A DNA stretch of 64,000 nt from Alphaproteobacteria bacterium (GTDB lineage: Bacteria > Myxococcota_A > UBA796 > GCA-2862545): the NCBI GenBank assembly GCA_020632875.1, contig JACKET010000012.1, forward strand, positions 1-64,000, given 5' to 3'. Shown piece by piece: positions 27,526 to 35,100 of this stretch. The notes under the pieces are model-generated. The model had not been told where the DNA came from, searched no databases, and saw nothing but the letters and a program-made list of their open reading frames with translations. Both the position numbers and the translations under genes were made by a program. Positions within the stretch are counted from its first letter, which is position 1. Every line of letters begins with the position of its first letter.

Positions 27526-27604
27526 GCCCACAGCATTCCACGTTCGGGTTGCGGGATCACGACCCCAACAGCACAATGGCCGGAACGATCGAAGGGGAGT
27601 CGAC

Positions 27605-29044
27605 ATGGTGGTCATCGGGCTGGTGGCATCGAGCTGGGCGGGCGGGGTTCCGCCGAACGACGAGTGCGCGAACGCCGAGGCGTTCGACCTCGCCACGGGA
27701 AGCGACAGCACGACGGGCAACACCGTCCAGGCGACCGAGACCGGCGCACCGGGCACCTGTACGTTCACGCCGGGCGGCCCGGGTGTCTGGTACACGTTCA
27801 CGGCCGCGAGCGACGGCGAGATCAGCCTGTCGACCTGCAACCAGGCGAGCTTCGACACGCAGATCTTCCTGTACTCCGGGTCGTGCGGGGCGCTCACGTG
27901 CGTGCGCGGGGCCGACGACACGCCGTTCTGCGCGGGTGCCACGACGACGCTCACGCGCGACGTGTTCGCCGGCACGACGTACTACGTGTACGTCTCCGGA
28001 TACAGCGGCGAGACGGGCTCGTTCACGCTCGACGCCACGTTCACCGCGTACGTCGCGCCGGCGAACGACGACTGCGCGAACGCCGAGTTCGTCGGCGAGG
28101 GCACGACGTTCGGCACGACGCAGTTCGCGTCCTCCGAAGACGAGACGTGCGCCTCCGAGCAGCAGACGGCTCCGGGCGTCTGGTACTCCTACACGCCCGA
28201 CGCGAGCGGCAGCGCGGTGATCGACACCTGTGGGGCGGGCTACGACACGAAGCTGTCCGTGTTCAGCGGCACCTGCGGCGCGCTGGGCTGCGAGGCGGCC
28301 AACGACGACGCCGGTGCGGCCTGCTCGTTCGACACGACCAACTCGCGCGTCGAGCTCGATGTGGTGGCGGGCACCGAGTACCTGATCCTGGTCCACGGCT
28401 ACGACATCGACGAGGGCGACTTCCCGCTGAACATCGCGATGGCCGGTGCAAACGACACGGGCGACACGGGCTTCGCCGACACCGACACCGACACCGATGC
28501 GGACACCGACTCCGACACCGATGCCGACACGGATTCGGACACCGACAGCGACACGGACTCCGACACCGATGCCGACTCCGATTCGGACACCGATAGCGAC
28601 ACCGACTCGGACACCGATAGCGACACGGATTCGGACACGGACTCCGATACCGACAGCGACACGGATTCGGACACGGACTCCGATACGGATTCGGACACGG
28701 ACTCCGATACGGATTCGGACACGGACTCCGACACGGATTCGGACACGGACTCCGACACGGATTCGGACACGGACTCCGACACGGATTCGGACACGGACTC
28801 CGACACGGACAGCGATACGGACGCCGATTCGGACTCCGATGCCGACTCCGACACGGATGCCGACACCGACTCCGACGCGGATACGGACTCCGATGCGGAC
28901 TCGGACTCCGACGCGGATGCGGACACCGACACCGACACGGATACCGACGACGAAGACGAGAAGGGCTGTGGCTGCTCGAGCACGGGTGCGCCCTACGGTG
29001 TGCTGGCCGGTCTCTTCGCAGTGCTGGCGGTGCGGCGCCGGTAG
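27605..29044 (+). CDS. Surface protein: two PPC-like domains, Asp-Thr-Asp-Ser stalk, C-terminal sorting tail
   Basis: This 479-residue protein starts at ATG 27605 after GAAGGGGA, with signal peptide MVVIGLVASSWAGG. Residues 15-150 and 150-280 are two related domains of the pre-peptidase C-terminal type, each starting NDECANAE or NDDCANAE. Their bodies carry VWYTFTAA/VWYSYTPD, and YYVYVSGY/YLILVHGY. About 290-455 is a DTDSDTDSD repeat. The tail GCGCSSTGAPYGVLAGLFAV-RRR is a MYXO-CTERM-like signal (Cys, hydrophobic helix, Arg cluster), implying surface anchoring. The Asp tract probably binds calcium and acts as a spacer. Confidence 0.82.
   Translation: MVVIGLVASSWAGGVPPNDECANAEAFDLATGSDSTTGNTVQATETGAPGTCTFTPGGPGVWYTFTAASDGEISLSTCNQASFDTQIFLYSGSCGALTCVRGADDTPFCAGATTTLTRDVFAGTTYYVYVSGYSGETGSFTLDATFTAYVAPANDDCANAEFVGEGTTFGTTQFASSEDETCASEQQTAPGVWYSYTPDASGSAVIDTCGAGYDTKLSVFSGTCGALGCEAANDDAGAACSFDTTNSRVELDVVAGTEYLILVHGYDIDEGDFPLNIAMAGANDTGDTGFADTDTDTDADTDSDTDADTDSDTDSDTDSDTDADSDSDTDSDTDSDTDSDTDSDTDSDTDSDTDSDTDSDTDSDTDSDTDSDTDSDTDSDTDSDTDSDTDSDTDSDTDSDTDSDTDADSDSDADSDTDADTDSDADTDSDADSDSDADADTDTDTDTDDEDEKGCGCSSTGAPYGVLAGLFAVLAVRRR
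28468..28955. repeat. Hexamer coding repeat of the Asp-Thr/Ser stalk
   Basis: About 80 hexamer units encode Asp-Thr or Asp-Ser. Between 28620 and 28800 the 18-base unit built from GATTCGGACACGGACTCC is nearly perfect, indicating recent expansion; the outer parts are degenerate. Length variation of the stalk between strains is likely. Confidence 0.75.
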
Positions 29045-29133
29045 GTGGTGCGCGTGCTCCTGTTCGACGTCGACGGCGTGCTACGACGCTTCGACGACGG
29101 CCGGCGGTCGCGGATCGAGCGTGAGCACGGACG
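29045..29133 (+). pseudogene. 5' fragment of a HAD-superfamily hydrolase gene
   Basis: Directly after the stop of the surface-protein gene, GTG 29045 opens VVRVLLFDVDGVLRRFDD then GRRSRIEREHGR. This is the beginning of a HAD phosphatase: the DVDGVL motif with the nucleophile Asp, and a following helix ending in EHG. The frame is cut at 29133, where a MITE-like element begins, and no continuation is found beyond the element. About 29 codons remain, so it is non-functional. Confidence 0.65.
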
Positions 29134-29583
29134 GTGTCAGAGCGAACCCGAACATCCCCATATCATGGCTAAAACCATGGTTTTCTAGATTTTTGTTCTG
29201 ACGCGGCTCGTTCGGTGTCGCCGGTGAAAATCGCGAACTATGCGCCTTTAAGCTAGAGTATTGGAGATTCTCCCGGCCTGCCGTGGCACGGAGTCGCGTC
29301 GATTTGGCGACGGAGAATCGGCGTTCAATGGTGGGGCTCGAAAAGTAGAAATCAGGATTGACAGGTAATGCCCGATGTTCTCGACATGTTCGGGTTTGCT
29401 CTGGCACCGCTTTGGGCTCGACGGAAGAAGGCCGACTATCCGCACATCGTCTGGCGCGTCCCGCCGACCGAGCGGCGACCGTGCGCGAGAATGTCGGCGT
29501 TCGTTGGTTCGGCGAAAATAACGGAATTCTCGATAATCGACTGAATCCGAAGCTCTCGACATGTTCGGGTTCGCTCTGACACC
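29133..29583. mobile_element. MITE-like element with 23-bp perfect terminal inverted repeats
   Basis: 29133-29155 (starting GGTGTCAGAGCGAACCCG) is the exact reverse complement of 29561-29583. A third, right-type end with a few mismatches lies inside at 29386-29408, so a shorter 276-bp unit (29133-29408) may be nested. The interior includes the palindrome AAAACCATGGTTTT (29171-29184) and is clearly AT-richer than the genome. No transposase is encoded. The same ends and core occur in the 139-bp element at 19385. This accounts for the whole 29045-29587 intergenic stretch apart from the HAD remnant. Confidence 0.78.
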
Positions 29584-29587
29584 AATC

Positions 29588-31897
29588 TCAGCGCGCTTCG
29601 ACCTTCACCGGCGCCGACTTCTCCGGGCGGTACGCCAGCCGCGCCTCGAACGTGTGGTCGCCGGGCTGCACGGGCCACCGCGCCGTGTACGGGTAGTCGA
29701 CCACCGCGAACGGCTCGCCATCCACGAGCCACACCACCTGCTCGCCCGGTGGGTCGACCGCCGCAGCCAGCCGCAGCGTGCTCCGGTCGGCGGGGACCTC
29801 GGGATCGCGCACCACCCGCGTGCCGTCGCGCGGCGAGAGGACCGCGACCGACACCGGTGCCGACGGGTTCCCCGCGAGCTGCGGCGCCGGCGTGATGCCC
29901 GCCTGGCGCATCCACGCCGCGTACCGCGAGGGCAGGTCGGTCACCACGCGGCCGTCGACCATCCGGTGCGCCTCGCACGCGTGGACCGGCGCGCCGCCCG
30001 GCGGGAAGTGCTCGATCCGGGGCGCGTCGCAGTGGTCCGTCGCCAGCAGGCCCGTGTGCGCGCACACCGTCGCGGTCGTCCAGCCCGCGGGGCCCGCGAA
30101 CGCCACGTTCGACAGCCCGTCCGCCTCGTCGGCGTGCAGGTGCAGCATCACGTCGTGCACGAGCTTCCCGGCCCCCGAGTAGCCCGAGAGCCCCTGCATC
30201 GGCCGCCAGTCCGGGTGCCCGACCCAGATGCCCACGATGTACTGCTCGGACCAGGCAACCGCCCAGGAGTCCCGGAAGTCCGGGCTCGTGCCCGTCTTCA
30301 CCGCCACGGCGAACGGGTACTCGCTGTGCCCGGCGCGCGGAAAGGTCGGCGTGCGCGCCACCGGGTCCGACAGCCACAGGCTCACCAGCCGCGCGTGGTC
30401 CGCCGAGAACACCCGCCGCGCCGGGGCGGGCGCGCCGTACCAGGTCAGCGGGCGGAGGTCCCCGTCGTTCGCGAGCGCGCCGTACGCCGCGACCAGATCG
30501 ACCAGCCGCACCGGCATCCCGCCGATGGCGAGCCCGAGGCCGTAGTGCTCCGCATCCACCCGTCCGTCGTGGAGCCCCAGCGTGCGCCACACCTCGTAGA
30601 GCTCCACCAGGCCGACCTCTTCGGCGAGCTCCACCGCGGGGACGTTCCGCGAGTTCGCCAGCGCCTGGCGCGGCAGCATCGGGCCCAGGAAGTCGTCGTC
30701 GGCGTTCCGGATGCCCTGGGGGCCGTGCGTCAGGTCGTCCAGGACGGAGTCCGGGCGGATCGTGCCGCGGTCGAGCGCGTGGGCGTACAGGAACGGCTTC
30801 AGCGTGCTGCCCGGGTACCGGCGCACCTGCGTGAAGTCCATCGAGCCGGCCTTCGTGCCGTGGTACCCGATGCTCCCGACGGCCGCGCGCACCTCCATCG
30901 TCTCGCGGTCCACCACGACCGCCGCGGCCTGCCCCGCGCCGCGGGCCTCCCAGTCGAGGACCTGGTGTAGCAGCACGCGCTCCACGTGCTCCTGGAGCTC
31001 GAGGTCCAGCGTCGTGCGCAGCTCGGGCGCGTCGGCCCCGTCCAGCATGGCGTCGAGCGCGAGGACCGGGAGGAGCGCCGCCTCCGGCCGGCTCGGGCGC
31101 GCTCCGAAGCGCAGCCGGCCCAGCTCCTGGCGGGCGGACTCGTGGGTGTCGCCGTCGATCGTCCCGTCCTCGAGGAGCTGGTCGAGGATGCGGAGCGCGC
31201 GGCCGATCGCCCGACGCCGGCCATGCAGGTCGTACGGGTTCATCTGGCCGGGCGCCTGGGGGAGGGCGGCGAGGAGTGACGCCTCCGCCCAGGTCAGGTC
31301 GGCGAGCGGCTTGCCGAAGTAGCGCCGGGCCGCGTAGCGCACGCCGTGGACGTTGTTCCCGTACGGTGCGAGCCGGAGGTACTGCGCGAGCACGGCCTCC
31401 CGGCCGTAGCGGTCCACGAGGAGCAATGCCGTCAGGGCTTCGACGGCCTTGCGCGCGTACGTGCGGGACCCCGGGTCCTGCAGCCGTGCGACCTGCATCG
31501 GGATCGTCGAGGCCCCCGAGATGCGGTCCGCGTTCGCGACGTTCTGCCGGAGCGCGCGGGCCACGGCACCCGGGTCGACGCCAGGGTGGCGGTCGAACTT
31601 CCGATCTTCGATGGCCAGCGTCGCGGCCACCACCTTGTCCGGCAGGCAGGCCCCCGGATCCGGCGCATCTTCGGGCATCTCGGCGCAGCGGCCCGTGCCG
31701 GCCGGCCAGAATCCCAGCCGCCCATCCGGGGGGACGTTCACCTCGCCGAGGTACGCGCCGTCGCGGTCCTGGAGCAGCACGCTCGGATCCGGCGACCGCA
31801 GCGTCGCGCGGGGCCACGCCAGGCCGAGCAGCACGAGCAGCCCGGCCCCCGACGCCATCAGCGCGACCCCCGCCACCCGCCGGGCAACGGACCTCAA
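29588..31897 (-). CDS. pbpC: Penicillin-binding protein 1C (bifunctional peptidoglycan glycosyltransferase/transpeptidase)
   Basis: This protein has about 769 residues. An N-terminal TM anchor (VAGVALMASGAGLLVLLGLA) precedes the GT51 transglycosylase with AIEDRKFDRHPGVD near residue 92 and GASTIPMQ. The transpeptidase has STLKPF near 364, SRN, and KTGTS near 532. A beta-rich BiPBP_C-type domain follows (about 690-769). PBP1C repairs or synthesises peptidoglycan and is classically paired with alpha-2-macroglobulin, as here. The start is uncertain: the frame is open to GTG 31969 but that part is REP-like repeat DNA, so I prefer TTG 31897; ATG 31858 is also possible. Confidence 0.88.
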   Translation of the reverse strand: MRSVARRVAGVALMASGAGLLVLLGLAWPRATLRSPDPSVLLQDRDGAYLGEVNVPPDGRLGFWPAGTGRCAEMPEDAPDPGACLPDKVVAATLAIEDRKFDRHPGVDPGAVARALRQNVANADRISGASTIPMQVARLQDPGSRTYARKAVEALTALLLVDRYGREAVLAQYLRLAPYGNNVHGVRYAARRYFGKPLADLTWAEASLLAALPQAPGQMNPYDLHGRRRAIGRALRILDQLLEDGTIDGDTHESARQELGRLRFGARPSRPEAALLPVLALDAMLDGADAPELRTTLDLELQEHVERVLLHQVLDWEARGAGQAAAVVVDRETMEVRAAVGSIGYHGTKAGSMDFTQVRRYPGSTLKPFLYAHALDRGTIRPDSVLDDLTHGPQGIRNADDDFLGPMLPRQALANSRNVPAVELAEEVGLVELYEVWRTLGLHDGRVDAEHYGLGLAIGGMPVRLVDLVAAYGALANDGDLRPLTWYGAPAPARRVFSADHARLVSLWLSDPVARTPTFPRAGHSEYPFAVAVKTGTSPDFRDSWAVAWSEQYIVGIWVGHPDWRPMQGLSGYSGAGKLVHDVMLHLHADEADGLSNVAFAGPAGWTTATVCAHTGLLATDHCDAPRIEHFPPGGAPVHACEAHRMVDGRVVTDLPSRYAAWMRQAGITPAPQLAGNPSAPVSVAVLSPRDGTRVVRDPEVPADRSTLRLAAAVDPPGEQVVWLVDGEPFAVVDYPYTARWPVQPGDHTFEARLAYRPEKSAPVKVEAR

Positions 31898-31901
31898 ACG
31901 A

Positions 31902-31947
31902 CCGACGAGTGTCCGTTTGGGGTCTGACCCCAGACGGACATCCGTCG
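31902..31947. repeat. REP-like palindrome, copy A
   Basis: This is an imperfect palindrome centred on TGGGGTCTGACCCCA, extended on both sides by GTGTCCGT / ACGGACAT. Together with copy B it occupies most of the gap between the alpha-2-macroglobulin and PBP1C genes. It shares its 13-base core with 7891-7909. Confidence 0.75.
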
Positions 31948-32024
31948 AACCCAGCGCCCTCCGCGTCACGCCGAGACCTTCGCCGAGCTGCTTGGTTGAA
32001 GCACGGCTATGGACTTCGAACGGT

Positions 32025-32069
32025 CGACCGGTGTCCGTCTGGGGTCTGACCCCAGATGGACATCGGTCC
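32025..32069. repeat. REP-like palindrome, copy B
   Basis: Same structure as copy A, with longer near-perfect arms (GACCGGTGTCCGTCTGGGG / CCCCAGATGGACATCGGTC). It lies 55 bases downstream of the alpha-2-macroglobulin stop codon. On RNA it would form a stable hairpin protecting or attenuating the message. Confidence 0.75.
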
Positions 32070-32123
32070 GACTCGCGACCTCACCCGTTCCACGGGTCCA
32101 CGGTCCACGCTGGCGGTCCGTCG

Positions 32124-35100
32124 TCACTCGACGACCACCCACGCACCCGGGCTGTTGCCCGTGATCGACTCGTCGTACACGAGGTCCATCACCGCGGGCG
32201 GCTGCACGAAGCGGCCGCGCGTCGTGGCCCGCGTGCGGAAGTACAGGTCGTACGTCCCCTTGGGCAGCTCCTCGAAGTAGTACGTCACGCTCGCGTCCCC
32301 GCGCTGGACCCACGTCGCCGCGCGCGTGTCGGCCTTGCTCGGCGTCGCGTCCGAGCCCGAGGTCTTCAGGTTCGGGTTCATCAGCTCGACGCCCGCCGCG
32401 AGCGGGACCTCGATCGCGACGTACGCCCGGGCCTCCGGATTCACGACCTGCACGTGCTCCTCGACGATCTGGCCCATCGCGAGCTTCACCTCGCGCCCGC
32501 CCTCGTCGAGCTTCACGCGGGTCGGCGTGGACGAGCCCTCGACGTACAGCGCGAGGTCCCGACTGACGACGAATCCCTTGTTGCGAGCGTCCGCCTGGGA
32601 GCCCGGCTCGGCCGGGATGTAGCGCGTGCTGGCGTAGATCACGGCGTCCGGACCGGACGCATGGCGCACCGCCACCGCGTCCGACGTGTCGAGCAGCACG
32701 TTCCCCACGCCCTTCTTCGTGGCGAGCGCGACATCCCCGAGCTGCACCTTCACCTCGTCGACCTTGCGGTTCTTCATGCGGTCCGCCAGGGCCAGGAGCG
32801 CCGGCGCATCCGTCCGGACGCCCCAGCCGTCCTCGCCGCCGAGCCGCACCAGCGCGTCGACCAGGTAGTCGAGCTTCGGCGAGTCGGGCGCCCCGCGCTC
32901 CAGGCTCCGCGTCATCGAGGCCACCGTGAAGGCCTCGTTCGCGGGGATGCGCGGATTCAGCAGGGCCCACGAGGACTTCAGCCCGCGGTACCGCTCCTCG
33001 CCTTCGTACAGGCCGAGCACCACCTCGTCGTCGAGCCGCTTCGCGAGGCCCTTCGCCGTCGGCGTGTCGGCCCGGCCGGCGCGCGCGGCAGCGAGCAGCG
33101 CGTACGACGTGCCGTCCGGACCGAGGTACCGCGAGTTGTCCGCGAGCTCGTTGAAGTAGGCCTCTTCGTAGGCCCCGGCCGAGGCCAGCGCCTCCAGCGC
33201 GCGCGTCCGCTCGTACCAGGACGCGCCGTCCAGGAAGTACCGGTAGTCGCTGCGCAGCGACGCCTTCAGCGAGCGGATCAGCTGGCTGCGGACCTTCTCG
33301 TCGACCTTGTACCCGGCCTCCTTCGCGTCCTCGAGGAACAGCAGGGAATCCGCAGTGAGCGTGACCTGGCCGTACCCGCCGGGCCAGGCGGCCACGAGGC
33401 CGTGGCTGTCGACCGCACCCGGAATCCAGGCGAGCGCCTCGGCGACCGCGGCGTCCACGAGCTCCTTGCCCTCGAGGCCGAGCGCCTCGCGCATCTCGCC
33501 GAGGCCGATCCAGGCGCGCCCGCGGTCGAGCTGCTGGCCCGAGGAGCGCGCGGGACGGCGCACGAACACGTCCATGCCAGCGGCCATCTTCACGAGGGCC
33601 GGGTGATCGGAGAGCACCACGTTCCGCCGCAGCGAGCCCGCCCGCGCGGGCTCTTCGAGGGCCTTCAGCTCGCCGGTCTTCCCGGCGGCCAGCTCGATCA
33701 CGGCCCGCTCGGTCCGCGAGCGGCGGTCGTCGAGCAGGGGGAGCGTGATCTCCACGGCATCCCCGGCTCCGTCGGCCGTCCGCTTCGCGCCCATCGTCAC
33801 CGTCACGGTGTTCCGCGACAGCGCGCCCTCCGCGGTCGGCGGCGGGGTCGGCACGGTGACGGGCCACGCGACGCGCACGGCCTCGTCGGCGTCCCACGTC
33901 AGCGTCGCCTTGTCGGAGCCCTTCAGCGTGAGCCCTTCGACCTTCACCTGCGCCGAGCCCGCACCCCCGGTGCCCTCGACGACGCGCCCGAGCGCGGCGA
34001 CCTCGAGCGTGTCGCCGGGCCGCACGAAGCGGGGCAGGTCGGGCTGCATCAGGACCGGCAGCCGCACGCGGATCTCGGACTTCGCCGTGCCGAACCGCTC
34101 GGTGCCGCTGACGGCCTTCGCCCGGATCTTGAACACGGTGAGGTTGTCGGGCAGCTGGACCTTCACGGTCTTCGTGCCGCTGGCGGGGACCTGGATGTTC
34201 GGGTCGTAGAACGGCACCGACTCGAACTTCTTGCGGACCGTGGTCTTCTCGAGCACGTCGTCCGCGGCGTCCTCCTCTTCGCCACCGTCGCCGCCGGGCA
34301 TCTCGCTGAACGGCAGGCGGCCGAACGCGAGGTTGCGCGTGTCGTGGGCGGAGAACCGGCTGCGGCGCTCGGGGATGAAGTCGGGTGTCGGATCGAGCCG
34401 CTTCTCGGTCGCGAGCGCCAGGACCGCCTGGTCGACGAGCCACAGCGTGACCTCGCCCGACAGCGGCTTGCCGTCGGGGTCCTTCAGCGTGATCGTCACG
34501 TCCACCGACTCGCCGGGCATCGCGCGCTCGGCGTGCGCCAGCGCCACCTCGACGGTGTTCTCGACGGGGTCGACCGTCAGCCACTTCGTGCTGGCGAGGG
34601 TCTCGGGCTTGCCGAGGTCCATCCCGCCCACGATTCCGGCCTCCGCCACGCGACCGCGGCGCAGCAGCACGTGCACGGGGAGCCGCGGCACCCAGCCCTC
34701 CTCGACCTTCACGGGCACGGTGGCCTTGCCGCCGATGATGGCGACCGCCTTGTAGTCGTTGCCCTTCGGCGTCTCGACGACCACGAGCGCGCTCCCGGTC
34801 TGGAACGGGCTGCGGATCACGAGCTTCGCCGTGTCGCCGGGACGGTAGTGGTCCTTGTCGGCGGTCACGTCGAACACGCCGGCTTCCGGCTTGCTCCACG
34901 ACACGTTGCCCGTGCCCCCCGCGTAGAGGTCGACGCTGACGACCTGGGCGCGGCCGAGGGCGTCGCGCGCCTCGAGCTCCACGAGGTAGACGCCGGCCTC
35001 GTCGATGGGGAGGTCGAGCGTGACGGGCGCGGCGCCGCTGACGATGCGGCGCTCCTGCAGGGGCACGTCGACGGTGTCGGTGACGTAGCGCGCCACGCCG

